Shown here: positions 44,982-54,900 of the stretch, piece by piece | Layout of the letters: every line of letters starts with the position of its first letter | Position numbering within the stretch: position 1 is the first letter of the stretch | Origin: Bacteroidales bacterium | GTDB lineage: Bacteria; Bacteroidota; Bacteroidia; Bacteroidales; UBA932 | DNA length: 64,000 nt | Assembly (NCBI GenBank): GCA_015060225.1 | Contig: SUYX01000003.1 | Coordinates: 1 to 64,000, forward strand | Direction: 5' to 3' | Translations under genes and position numbers: made by a program | The notes under the pieces: generated by a model | What the model saw: the letters and a program-made list of their open reading frames with translations, nothing else | What the model was told of the DNA's origin: nothing | Databases searched by the model: none

Positions 44982-46196
44982 TACAATGAGGCGCTTGCGC
45001 TCAAGCTCAAGCACCGGGGGCCGGAGGTGTACTTCAGGGGGTTGATTGAGATTTCCAACAAGTGCCGCAAGAATTGCCTCTATTGTGGGATAAGGGGGGG
45101 TAATTGTAATGTGGAGAGGTATGAGATGAGCGATGAGCAGGTGCTCCGTGAGGCGCAGTTTGCATTGGATGCAGGGTACGGGTCCATTGCAATACAGGGG
45201 GGAGAGCGTACGGACAGTGCTTTTATTGAGAGGATTACAAGACTGGTGTATGCTATAAGGAGGCTTGAGCCGGGAGGAAATCCTCTGGATGTCATTTCAT
45301 CGGGGAAGGGAAGTGGATCGCTTGGGAAGATATCCGGTACAGAGAACGGGCTGGGAATCACTCTCTCGCTTGGTGAGCAGGAGAGGGAAGTTTATAGGGA
45401 GTGGATGAATGCCGGTGCAACGAGGTATCTTCTCCGTATAGAAGCCTCCAACAGGGAACTTTATGAAAAGTTGCATCCGGGGTTCAGATTTACCGGAGGA
45501 GATTGTCGGGAAGCAAAAATGCATTCATATGACAGACGTGTGCAGGCACTTCAAGATCTCAAATCGGAGGGGTATCTCCTGGGAAGCGGGATTATGATAG
45601 GACTCCCTTTCCAGACCGGGGAGCATCTGGAGGAGGATCTTCAATTTCTTAAAAATCTGCAGGTTGATATGGTTGGAATGGGTCCGTATATCCCGCATAA
45701 GGATACCCCGTTGGGGCAGATTGTTGCCTACTGGAGGAGTCAGGGAGGGGAAGGTGCAGTTGCCCGGGAGCAATGTGGAATGGAGTTTCAGGGAAGGGCA
45801 GATGGCACCATTCTGCAGCAGCTGGTGTTGCCGGAGCATCTGATGCAGCTTGCACAGCAACCGAGGGGAGATTTTTGGAACCTCACCAATGAGGAGCTTC
45901 TGGAGCTTTGCATAGATATGGTTGCCCGTCTGAGGATACTTATGCCGCACATAAACATTGCCGCAACTACTGCTCTTCAGGTTCTTCATCCCGACGGGCG
46001 TGAGATGGCTCTACTTGCCGGTGCAAATGTTATAATGCCCAATATGACAGAGAGTTCTCTCCGTGGAAACTATTCTCTTTATGAGGGTAAGCAGGGGGTT
46101 GCGGATGATGCTGTCTCTACAAGGGACAAGCTTCTGGAGAACCTGAACCGTCTGGGGATTCCGGTTGGGTGGCAAAAAAGGGGTGACTGGAGGTAG
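44958..46196 (+). CDS. hydE: [FeFe]-hydrogenase maturation radical SAM enzyme HydE (start inside repeat E7)
   Basis: A 412-residue radical-SAM enzyme of [FeFe]-hydrogenase H-cluster maturation. The cluster motif CRKNCLYCGIR (CxxxCxxC) follows FRGLIEISNK. ITLSLGEQEREVYREWMNAGATRYLLRIEASN, GSGIMIGLPFQTGEHLEEDL and MVGMGPYIPHKDTPLG are HydE signatures. An in-frame stop at 44949 and the lack of any in-frame ATG before the cysteine motif make GTG 44958 the likely start. The first codons (MDCTKRQRY) are therefore translated from the E7 terminal repeat. The normal N-terminus is about 15-20 residues longer, so it has been trimmed and patched. Confidence 0.88.
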   Translation: MDCTKRQRYNEALALKLKHRGPEVYFRGLIEISNKCRKNCLYCGIRGGNCNVERYEMSDEQVLREAQFALDAGYGSIAIQGGERTDSAFIERITRLVYAIRRLEPGGNPLDVISSGKGSGSLGKISGTENGLGITLSLGEQEREVYREWMNAGATRYLLRIEASNRELYEKLHPGFRFTGGDCREAKMHSYDRRVQALQDLKSEGYLLGSGIMIGLPFQTGEHLEEDLQFLKNLQVDMVGMGPYIPHKDTPLGQIVAYWRSQGGEGAVAREQCGMEFQGRADGTILQQLVLPEHLMQLAQQPRGDFWNLTNEELLELCIDMVARLRILMPHINIAATTALQVLHPDGREMALLAGANVIMPNMTESSLRGNYSLYEGKQGVADDAVSTRDKLLENLNRLGIPVGWQKRGDWR

Positions 46197-46456
46197 CCAA
46201 CTGCCAAGTTGCATTGTACTCTTTTTTTTCCCCGAAAGCAATATGTAATTGTCGGGAAGAGGGGGTCTTCCTCACATAGTGAAAAATTCTTGAAATAAAG
46301 TGGGTTTGCCCTTCTTTTTTTTGCAAATAATTCTATATTTTTGTATTGTCAAAAAAAAATGTGCCCGGTGATTTGTCCTTTGTATGGAATGGCTGGGCCG
46401 GTTTTTCTTTTTAGTATGACTATTTATTAAACCAAACAATATTTAATTTTCAAATT

Positions 46457-49180
46457 ATGTCAGAAATCAAAAGAGTTTATCGTTTTGGCGGTAGAAATGC
46501 CGACGGCGATGGAAGTATGAGAAATCTTCTTGGCGGTAAAGGTGCAAACCTTGCTGAGATGTGCAAATTGAACATTCCGGTTCCTGCAGGTTTTACCATT
46601 ACAACCGATTGTTGTACTGAGTATTACCAAAACGGATGTAACTATCCTAAAGAGCTTGAGGCTGAGGTAAATGCTGCAATGGCTGCTACTGAGGAGATTA
46701 TGGGAATGAAATTTGGTGATCCTAATGCTCCGCTTCTTGTTTCTTGCCGTTCAGGTGCCAGAAGTTCTATGCCTGGTATGATGGAGACTGTTCTTAACAT
46801 TGGTCTTTGTTCAGCAACCATTCCTGGACTTATTGCCAAAACCGGTAATCCACGTTTTGTTTATGATGCTTACAGACGTCTGATCATGATGTACTCAGAT
46901 GTTGTAATGGAGAAAGCTGAGGGTATTGAGCCAGAGGATGGCAACGGTATCAGGGTACAGTTGGACAGAATGCTTGCCAAAGTTAAGAAAGAGAAAGGCT
47001 ATGCTTCTGATACAGACCTTACCACTGAAGACTTGCAGCAGCTTTGCGAGGATTTCAAGATTAGAGTAAAACAAGAGCTTGGCAAACCATTCCCAGACGA
47101 TGCTTATGAGCAGCTATGGGGCGGTATCGGTGCCGTATTCAAATCATGGAACGGTAAGAGAGCTATTGCATACAGAAGAATTGAGGGTATTCCAGATGAG
47201 TGGGGTACAGCTGTAAATGTACAGTCAATGGTATTCGGTAACATGGGTGACAACTCTGCTACAGGTGTTGCTTTCTCAAGAAACCCTGCTACAGGTGAGA
47301 ACAAGTTCTACGGTGAGTGGTTGATCAATGCTCAGGGTGAGGATGTTGTTGCAGGTATCAGAACACCTAACCCATTGAACGAGGCTACAAAGAACGAGCA
47401 TAACAGACATCTTGCTTCTTTGGAGACTGCTATGCCTGCAGTTTACAAGGAGTTGGATGAGATCCAGCAGAATCTTGAGCACCATTTCCACGATATGCAG
47501 GATATTGAGTTCACTATTCAGGACGGCAAGCTTTGGATGCTTCAGTGCCGCGTTGGTAAGAGAACAGGTCTTGCTGCTTTGAATATGGCTATGGATATGC
47601 TTGCAGAGGGTCTTATTGATGAGAAGACTGCTGTAATGCGTGTTGCTCCTGCACAGTTGGATGAGCTTCTTCACCCAATCCTTAACCCTTCATCAGAGAA
47701 GAAAGCTACTGTAATTGCACAGGGTCTTCCTGCTGGTCCTGGTGGTGCTGTAGGTAAGATTGTATTTACCTCTGAGGAGGCTGTTGAGGCAGCTGCAAGA
47801 AAAGAGAAAGTTATCCTTGTACGTGAGGAGACTAACCCTGAGGATGTAGAGGGTATGCGTGCTGCTGACGGTGTTCTTACTGCACGTGGCGGTATGACTT
47901 CACACGCTGCTCTTGTAGCACGCGGTTGGGGAAAATGCTGTATCGTAGGTTGCGACGCTCTTCATATCAACATGTTGAACAAGACCATGACTATCGGTGA
48001 CAAAGTTTACAATGAGGGTGACATCTTCTCGTTGAACGGTAGCAAGGGTTATGTTTATGATGTAGCTATCGAGACTATGGATGCTTCTGAGAACCCACGT
48101 TTTGTTGAGTACATGAAGATAGTTGACAAATACAGGGTATTGGGAGTACGTACAAATGCAGATAACCCTAAAGATGCACAAACAGCTGTAAACTTTGGTG
48201 CAGAGGGTATCGGTCTGTTCCGTATCGAGCACATGTTCTATGGTGAGAACTCTGAGGCTCCGCTTTCAAAACTCCGTAAGATGATCCTTTCAAATACTGA
48301 GGCTGAGAGACGTCAGGCACTTGCAGAGCTTGAACCATATGTTAAAGAGGCTGTTAAAGGTACTATGAGAGTTCTTGACGGTATGCCTGTTACCTTCCGT
48401 CTTCTTGACCCACCTTTGCATGAGTTCGTTCCTCAGACATTGGAGAAACAGCAGGAGATGGCTGACGAGTTCGGTATCACTGTTGAGGATATCAAGAAAC
48501 GTGGTGAGGGCTTGCACGAGGTTAACCCTATGATGGGTCACCGTGGTGTTCGTCTTGGTGTAACTTATCCTGAGATTTCAGAGATGCAGTTCCGCGCTAT
48601 CTTCACTGCTACTGCAGAGTTGCAGAAAGAGGGCTTGAAACCACAGCCTGAGGTAATGGTTCCAGTAACCGTTTCAGTAAAAGAGTTGGATTTCCAGAAA
48701 GAGCTTTGCGACAGAGTACATGCTGAGGTTGAGGCTGCAGAGGGTGTTAAGATTGTTTACCTTTACGGTACTATGATTGAGATTCCTAGAGCTGCTATCC
48801 TTGCTGACGAGATGGCTAAGACTGCTCAGTTCTTCTCATTTGGTACAAATGACCTTACCCAGATGACCTTCGGTTTCTCACGTGACGATATCGGCGGTTT
48901 CATGGGTGACTATTTGAGCAAGAAGATTCTTCCTGCTGACCCATTCCAGACTTTGGACCGTTCATCAGTAGGCAAACTTGTTGAGATGGGTATCAAGGGC
49001 GGTAGATCAACCAACGCAAAACTTAAAGTTGGTATCTGCGGTGAGCACGGTGGTGACCCTGATTCAGTAGAATTCTGCCACTTGGCTGGTATGAACTACG
49101 TTTCATGTTCTCCATTCCGCGTTCCAATTGCCCGCCTTGCTGCTGCTCAGGCTGCAATCAAACACAATGCACAGAAATAA
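46457..49180 (+). CDS. ppdK: Pyruvate, phosphate dikinase
   Basis: A 907-residue enzyme interconverting pyruvate, ATP and phosphate with PEP, AMP and pyrophosphate, a central step of glycolysis or gluconeogenesis in anaerobes. It has the N-terminal ATP-grasp domain (GGKGANLAEMCKLNIPVPAGFTI, SCRSGARSSMPGMMETVLN), the phospho-His swivelling domain (GGMTSHAALVARGWGKCCIVG), and the C-terminal PEP barrel (GLFRIEHMFYG, FGTNDLTQMTFGFSRDD, KVGICGEHGGDP). Codon use is strongly T-ending (GGT, GCT, GTT) compared with neighbours, the mark of a very highly expressed gene. A strong hairpin terminator follows. Confidence 0.97.
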   Translation: MSEIKRVYRFGGRNADGDGSMRNLLGGKGANLAEMCKLNIPVPAGFTITTDCCTEYYQNGCNYPKELEAEVNAAMAATEEIMGMKFGDPNAPLLVSCRSGARSSMPGMMETVLNIGLCSATIPGLIAKTGNPRFVYDAYRRLIMMYSDVVMEKAEGIEPEDGNGIRVQLDRMLAKVKKEKGYASDTDLTTEDLQQLCEDFKIRVKQELGKPFPDDAYEQLWGGIGAVFKSWNGKRAIAYRRIEGIPDEWGTAVNVQSMVFGNMGDNSATGVAFSRNPATGENKFYGEWLINAQGEDVVAGIRTPNPLNEATKNEHNRHLASLETAMPAVYKELDEIQQNLEHHFHDMQDIEFTIQDGKLWMLQCRVGKRTGLAALNMAMDMLAEGLIDEKTAVMRVAPAQLDELLHPILNPSSEKKATVIAQGLPAGPGGAVGKIVFTSEEAVEAAARKEKVILVREETNPEDVEGMRAADGVLTARGGMTSHAALVARGWGKCCIVGCDALHINMLNKTMTIGDKVYNEGDIFSLNGSKGYVYDVAIETMDASENPRFVEYMKIVDKYRVLGVRTNADNPKDAQTAVNFGAEGIGLFRIEHMFYGENSEAPLSKLRKMILSNTEAERRQALAELEPYVKEAVKGTMRVLDGMPVTFRLLDPPLHEFVPQTLEKQQEMADEFGITVEDIKKRGEGLHEVNPMMGHRGVRLGVTYPEISEMQFRAIFTATAELQKEGLKPQPEVMVPVTVSVKELDFQKELCDRVHAEVEAAEGVKIVYLYGTMIEIPRAAILADEMAKTAQFFSFGTNDLTQMTFGFSRDDIGGFMGDYLSKKILPADPFQTLDRSSVGKLVEMGIKGGRSTNAKLKVGICGEHGGDPDSVEFCHLAGMNYVSCSPFRVPIARLAAAQAAIKHNAQK

Positions 49181-49198
49181 TCTATGCACACCATAAAA

Positions 49199-49228
49199 AA
49201 GTCCTCCCCTCCCGGGAGGATTTTTTTA
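49199..49228 (+). terminator. ppdK terminator
   Basis: TCCTCCC...GGGAGGA stem followed by TTTTTTTA, 20-45 nt after the ppdK stop. Repeat E8 begins 16 nt further on. Confidence 0.85.
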
Positions 49229-49243
49229 TACCCCTTAAATGTT

Positions 49244-49364
49244 ACGTTGTCTTTTTGTACAATCTGTTGAACCCCAGCATGTTGTAAAATTAAAATTTGA
49301 TAAATTAGTAATTTCTGCTTTTGTAAACAGCTGAAAATTAGTTTTTTGTACAAAAAGACAACGT
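49244..49364. repeat. REPIN-like element E8 (121 bp), 3' side of the RAYT gene
   Basis: Terminal repeats are perfect and 121 bp apart. The interior is AT-rich with only weak pairing (CTGTT/AACAG; a CAGCTGAAAATTAG segment that may be a decayed arm 3). It lies downstream of the transposase gene, with E9 on the other side. Confidence 0.9.
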
Positions 49365-49380
49365 AAACAAAAAGCAACAG

Positions 49381-49426
49381 CAACAAAAAACCATGAGAGC
49401 CATAAAACTCTCATGGTTTTTTGTTG
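49381..49426. terminator. Bidirectional terminator downstream of RAYT
   Basis: A 19-bp perfect stem, CAACAAAAAACCATGAGAG (49381-49399) with CTCTCATGGTTTTTTGTTG (49408-49426). T-runs occur on both strands. It ends the transposase transcript (minus). Confidence 0.88.
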
Positions 49427-49447
49427 TCTGTAGCAGCCGGAGGTACT

Positions 49448-50269
49448 TTATTCCGGCTGCGGTGCTTCAGAATTCTTGTTTCGTAAACACTGTTTCACAA
49501 ACTTATAATCTACATGAAGAATAGATGCAATCTGTAGCATTTTGCACCCTGTATGTGCATATATAGCACTGATTAATTCTTTTATCTCTTCCGTGTTCAA
49601 ACTATTAAGAATACGCCCATTCAATAGTTTCCTAACCACAAACATCAGATTTTCTATAGTAATTGACTCCCACTTTGAATCTGAAGTTATTACTGAAGAT
49701 TTTACAACAGGATTAAAATTTACATATTCAATGAACTCATGATAATTTTTAAAATATTTGTCAATCAATTCAGTATCAATCTCTATAGCTTCACATAATT
49801 TTAGGTATTGTCTATAACCGATACTTATGTACTTTCTTTCATCTCTAAAATGAAAGGCTGCTGAATTCCATTTATATTCCTCCACTCTTCTGCTCATCCC
49901 AGCCTTAACTGGATTCAATAGTATATATGCACTTGATTCCAATATCCAGCTATCTTCCCTTTTGCAGGTACTTGAAAAAGGAGTCTTAAATACTTTATTG
50001 CTGTTTTTGTATTTCTTATTATACCACCGAGAATAACTCTTGAGAGTTTCCCTCATCAATTCTGTAACGCAACGTGTATTTACCAGAAAATGAGCATGAT
50101 TTCCCATCAACGCAAACTCCATGATTTTGCTGTCAAACTTCTTTGCAAACTTATCTATTCTTCTAAGAAGTTCTAGATTATCCTCTTCATCATAAAACAC
50201 GGTGTATCTCCCGTTTGCTCTGAAATACACGTGAATTATACCCTCCTGTTCCCTACGCCTTTTATTCAT
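49448..50269 (-). CDS. REP-associated tyrosine transposase (RAYT, Y1 HUH family)
   Basis: A 273-residue Y1-type transposase. The IS200/RAYT fold starts IIHVYFRANGRYTVF, the HUH metal motif is NHAHFLV, and the Tyr helix SYSRWYNKKYKNSNKVFKTPFSS is the typical RAYT catalytic region. The following YILLNPVKAGM...YKWNSAAFHF segment is also diagnostic. The C-terminal 60 residues (EEIKELISAIYAHTG...IASILHVDYKFVKQCL) resemble a DnaA-like/HTH DNA-binding domain seen in Bacteroidota members. ATG 50269 (MNKRRREQEG) is preferred; the open frame upstream lacks conservation. No insertion-sequence ends surround it. Instead it is flanked by repeat elements E8 and E9, the arrangement of a domesticated RAYT that moves REPINs. 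Confidence 0.85.
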   Translation of the reverse strand: MNKRRREQEGIIHVYFRANGRYTVFYDEEDNLELLRRIDKFAKKFDSKIMEFALMGNHAHFLVNTRCVTELMRETLKSYSRWYNKKYKNSNKVFKTPFSSTCKREDSWILESSAYILLNPVKAGMSRRVEEYKWNSAAFHFRDERKYISIGYRQYLKLCEAIEIDTELIDKYFKNYHEFIEYVNFNPVVKSSVITSDSKWESITIENLMFVVRKLLNGRILNSLNTEEIKELISAIYAHTGCKMLQIASILHVDYKFVKQCLRNKNSEAPQPE

Positions 50270-50355
50270 AACCAATAGCAACAAAATTTTCCGCAAAATA
50301 CCTATCACTTTCCCAAAATGCAAGCACTTGCGTAAATTTACGCACTTTTATATTT

Positions 50356-50476
50356 ACGTTGTCTTTTTGTATAAAGAGTTGATTATTAAAGCTTTGCTTT
50401 TTTTAAAATTGATTATTTATCTTTTTTGTATTTTTTATAGTATTGAATATCAATTGATTGTACAAAAAGACAACGT
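50356..50476. repeat. REPIN-like element E9 (121 bp), 5' side of the RAYT gene
   Basis: Left end ACGTTGTCTTTTTGTA has decayed by a few inner bases; the right end TTGTACAAAAAGACAACGT is perfect. Length is 121 bp. Inside, GATTATT and AATATCAATT segments can pair. It lies between the RAYT start and the PhoH gene, in the intergenic region that must hold both promoters. Confidence 0.88.
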
Positions 50477-50516
50477 AACTGAAAGAAAATTGTTAACTTT
50501 ACAAAAACACATTACC

Positions 50517-51854
50517 ATGAAAAAGCTGCCAAAAATTTTCATTCTGGATACAAATGTTATCCTGCATGACCACCGTGCCATATATAATTTTCAGGAGAAT
50601 GACCTTGTAATACCGCTGGCAGTGCTTGAGGAGGTTGACAAGTTCAAATATGGGAATGATATTATAAATTACAATGCCCGGGAGTTTGTAAGGACCATAG
50701 ACGAAATTTCAGACAACAGACTCTTCAACGGGCACGGGTACCCATTGGGTAAGGGGCGAGGAACACTTACAATTACTGTAAATAGGGATTTCCCCAAAGA
50801 CCTTCAGACAATTTTTAAGGATGACACTCAGGACCACAGGATTCTGGCAACCGCAATCTGGTACAAGCACAACTATGGAGACCGTGTTGTGGCATTGGTT
50901 ACTAAGGATGCCAACCTTAGGATGAAGGCAAAAGCCATAGGGATGTTTGTGCAGGATTACCTTACAGACCACCTGAAGGCAGACAGCTTTTCAAATGAAG
51001 AGCGGAGGGTAATTACAGCCAAGGGGGTTGACCCCAAAATCCTTCAGGAACTCCAGAATAATCCCGACGGTGTAAAATTGGATAGATTCAGATACAAAAC
51101 CCCTCCATGCAACCAGTTGTACCGTTTCCGTACTCCCGACAACAATCTGATTCTTGCCCGATACAACCATAATACCCAGAATATTGTAGAGGTTGTACCA
51201 CAAACTGCATACGGAATCTCACCTCGCAACGAGGAGCAGGCATTTGCAATGGATGCCATTCTTAATCCCGATATAAAACTGGTTGCCATAACCGGTACAG
51301 CAGGTACCGGCAAAACCCTTCTTGCCCTTGCCGGAGCCCTTGCCCAGACAGATATATACGACCAGATACTTCTTGCCCGTCCGGTAATACCTCTCAAGAA
51401 CCAGGAGATAGGATTCCTCCCTGGAGACCCTAAAGAGAAGATTGGTCCATACATGCTGCCTTTGTATGACAATCTTGCTGTGATAAAAAAGAACTTCCGC
51501 GAGAGCAGCAAGGAGAACATCAAAATTGAGGATATGCTCCGACGGGAGAAACTCCTTATCTCTCCATTGGCCTACATCCGTGGCCGTTCCCTCTCAAATA
51601 CCTTCTTCATCATCGACGAAGCCCAGAACCTTACCCCTCACGAGGTAAAGACCATAATTACCCGTGCCGGCGAGGGAACCAAGATTGTCTTTACAGGAGA
51701 TGTCTTCCAGATAGACCAGCCTTACCTTGACACCTGGTCCAATGGCCTCACCCACCTGAGCGAAAAACTATACGGCGAAAACCTCTTCGCCCACATAAAT
51801 CTTGTAAAAGGGGAACGTAGTGCCCTGAGCGAGTTGGCAGGCCAAAAATTGTAA
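50517..51854 (+). CDS. PhoH-family ATPase with N-terminal PIN domain
   Basis: A 445-residue PIN-PhoH protein. The N-terminal PIN nuclease-like domain (IFILDTNVILHDH, with conserved Asp; LVTKDANLRMKA) spans about residues 5-150. The PhoH ATPase follows with Walker A GTAGTGKTLLALAGAL and Walker B FFIIDEAQNLTPHEVKTIITR. Family members are implicated in RNA unwinding and cleavage under stress. The open frame extends upstream to 50328 through repeat E9, but ATG 50517 begins the PIN domain and is the credible start. The TAA stop at 51852-51854 belongs to repeat E10. Confidence 0.9.
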   Translation: MKKLPKIFILDTNVILHDHRAIYNFQENDLVIPLAVLEEVDKFKYGNDIINYNAREFVRTIDEISDNRLFNGHGYPLGKGRGTLTITVNRDFPKDLQTIFKDDTQDHRILATAIWYKHNYGDRVVALVTKDANLRMKAKAIGMFVQDYLTDHLKADSFSNEERRVITAKGVDPKILQELQNNPDGVKLDRFRYKTPPCNQLYRFRTPDNNLILARYNHNTQNIVEVVPQTAYGISPRNEEQAFAMDAILNPDIKLVAITGTAGTGKTLLALAGALAQTDIYDQILLARPVIPLKNQEIGFLPGDPKEKIGPYMLPLYDNLAVIKKNFRESSKENIKIEDMLRREKLLISPLAYIRGRSLSNTFFIIDEAQNLTPHEVKTIITRAGEGTKIVFTGDVFQIDQPYLDTWSNGLTHLSEKLYGENLFAHINLVKGERSALSELAGQKL

Positions 51855-51974
51855 CGTTGTCTTTTTGTACAACGCCCTGTGTAACAGGACGTTAAAAAAA
51901 GAGGTTTGCATCAGATATGCAAACCTCTTTTTTAAATTGGCTGAGAATCAGCCAATTGTACAAAAAGACAACGT
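51854..51974. repeat. REPIN-like element E10 (121 bp, three-armed) between convergent genes
   Basis: Arms are AACGCCCTGT/ACAGGACGTT (51871-51893, one mismatch), a strong AAAAAAAGAGGTTTGCAT/ATGCAAACCTCTTTTTT hairpin (51894-51933), and ATTGGCTGA/TCAGCCAAT (51936-51956). The left end supplies the PhoH TAA. The right end runs into the purL TAG (51977-51979, minus). The middle hairpin is a textbook bidirectional terminator. Confidence 0.94.
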
Positions 51975-51976
51975 AA

Positions 51977-54900
51977 CTACTTACTGCACCACACTCTTGC
52001 ATTAACGAACATCTCAATCCAAGGGGTAATCTCCTGAGAACGCAATTCGGCAGGGTAGTGAGCCCAGTTCCAAGGGCGCAAGCAGCGCTCAGGGTGAGGC
52101 ATCATTGCCAGGTGGCGGCCGTCTGAACTGCAGACACCGGCAATACCCTCCGGTGAACCGTTAGGGTTGGCAGGGTAAGCGTCATACGCATACCTGGCAG
52201 CAACAACCACATTGTCCATACCGGCAGGGAATGAGAATTTTCCCTCACCGTGGGCAACCCAGATACCAAGTTTGCTGCCGGAAAGCGAGCGCAACATGAT
52301 TGAAGGGCTCTCCTCAATAGTAACACCCACAAACGCACTCTCGTATTTGTGTGAATTGTTATGGATCATCTTAGGAGAAAGTTCACGGGCGGTAGGGGTA
52401 AGCAGACCAAGCTCAGCCATCAGCTGACAACCGTTGCAGATACCCAAACTCATTGTATCCTCGCGTGCGTAGAATGCATCAAGGGCAGCCTTAGCCTTGG
52501 CATTGTAAAGGAATGCACCGGCCCAACCTTTTGCAGAACCAAGGGTGTCGGCATTGGAGAAACCGCCCACAAATACAATCATCTTAACCTCCTCAAGAGT
52601 CTCTCGGCCAGAGATAAGATCGGTCATATGCACATCCTTAACCCTGAAACCTGCAAGATGAAGTGCCCAAGCCATCTCACGGTCACCGTTTGAACCCTTC
52701 TCACGGATAATTGCAGCAACAGGGGCATCAGGTGCTGGAGCCAGAGCGGCAGAACCGTCAGCAGCAGAAGCGGTACCCTCATAAGAAGCTACCGAACCTG
52801 TAAAGCCCTCAGGGAACTTGTAAACAAGCGGCTGGTTCTTGTAATTCTGGAAACGCTCTTTAGCACATTTCTCACCAACCTGACGGATGTCAAACAAATA
52901 CGAAGTCTTGAACCAGATATCCCTCAATGAATCAATATCCAAAGAAACCGCATCGGCACCGAAACCTGTAACCACCACCTTGCGTGCAGGGAGGTAATTA
53001 CCTATAATATATGCTTTGGCACCTGGAGCGGCAACCTCTGCAGCAACCGGAGCAGTAACAATGTTCAAAACAGCAGCAACCTCTGCAAGTTTCTCATTTG
53101 CAACCTGAACCAATACACCAGGAGTCTCTGAGAACATAGCCTTGAAAGCCGCACCTGCAACCTCTTTGCCTTCCCAAGCCTGTGCAAGCATCTCAAGAGT
53201 ACGGGCATTCAGAGCAAGACCGCCGTTCACATTTGCAAAACACATCTCAAGGGCGGCAGTAATCAAACCGCCTGCAGAGATATCATGTCCCGCAAGCACA
53301 AGGTTCTTCCCGACAAGTTCCTGCACAGCGGCAAATGCTTCACCGAAGTAAGCAGGATCCTCCACATCGGGAACAGCATTTCCAACCTGACCAATAATCT
53401 GTGCAAAAGCGGAACCACCGAGAGGGAATGCCTCTTTAGCAGCAGAACCTGCACTGGCAGCACTGTTCACGAAAGGAATATAGAGCAAAGTGCTGTCGGG
53501 ATTATTCTCAAGAACAGGGTGTACGATCTTGTTGATGTCCTCCACAGGTGCTACGGTAGAGATGATTACTGTACCTGGAGAAAGTACTTTTTCACCATCG
53601 GGATACTTTTGGGTCATACTCATACTGTCCTTACCGGTAGGGATGTTGATTCCAAGGGCACATGCCATATCGCTGGCACCCTTAACTGCCTTGAACAGAC
53701 GTGCATCTTCACCCTCGTTGCGGCAAGGCCACATCCAGTTTGCACTCAAGGAGATACCTTTTATACCATCTTTCAAAGGAGCCCAAACCACATTGGTAAG
53801 AGCCTCTGAGATAGCCATCCTTGAACCTGCTGCACTGTCTGCCAAAGCTACCATAGGGGCGTGACCCATAGAGGTGGCGATACCCTCCTTATTATTGTAG
53901 CCTATTGCAGTAACACCAAGGTTGTTTAAAGGAAGCTGAATCTCTCCGCAAGTCTGCTGGCCGGCAATAAGACCTGTAACCGAGCGGTCAACCTTGTTGG
54001 TCAACCAGTCTTTACATGCAACGCTCTCAAGCTGGAGCACCTGACCAAGGTAATACTCAAATTTGGCAGGATCATATGCAAGAGGAGCAAAACTGTAATC
54101 AGCAGTGTTGTCCTTCATATAAGTCTTAGGTGCGCTGCCGAACATATCCTCCATGGCAAGGTCAATGGCTGCCTCACCTGTCTTCTCATTCTTAAGGGTG
54201 AAGTTGTGTTTGCCGGTAGTCTCGCCAATCACATACATAGGGGCCCTCTCACGCTCGGCAATAGCCTTCAGTTCATCAATATCCTTCTCCTGCATCACAA
54301 GACCCATCCTCTCCTGGCTCTCATTCCCGATAATCTCCTTCAAACTCAAAGTAGGGTCTCCTACAGGAAGTTTACTGATATCAATATTTCCACCGGTCTC
54401 TTCCACCAGCTCCGACAAGCAGTTCAAGTGGCCACCGGCACCGTGGTCGTGTACACTTATAATAGTATTGTTGTCGCTCTCAGCAACGGCGCGGATAGCG
54501 TTGTAAGCCCTCTTCTGCATCTCAGGATTTGAACGCTGGATGGCATTCAGCTCAATTGCATTGGCATACTGGCCGGTATCAACGCTACTTACAGCACCGC
54601 CACCCATACCAATGCGGTAGTTGTCACCACCAAGGAGAACAACCTTGTCTCCTACGGCAGGAGTCTCTTTCAAAGCGTCGCGTTTCTTTGCAAAACCTAC
54701 ACCGCCGGCAAGCATTATAACCTTGTCAAAACCGAATTTCCTTGCAGGGGCTACATTAGGGCCTGGCAATTGTCCCTTGCCGTCTGTACGGGTACCGTCA
54801 AACTCGGCAGTAAGAAGACTGCCACAAATGATACACTGCCCGAACTTGTTTCCAAAATCAGAAGCACCATTGGAAGCCTTGGTAAGGATCTCCTGTGGGC

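Noticed and set aside
49244..50476. Complete insertion sequence with E8 and E9 as its ends
   Set aside because: Y1/IS200-type elements lack terminal inverted repeats of this kind, and E8 and E9 are each complete 121-bp elements found elsewhere without a transposase. A RAYT with flanking REPINs is the better reading.
50328..50516. Longer N-terminus for the PhoH-family protein
   Set aside because: The extra frame is translated repeat E9 (giving VVFLYKE... and VQKDNV...), and the PIN domain starts normally at 50517.
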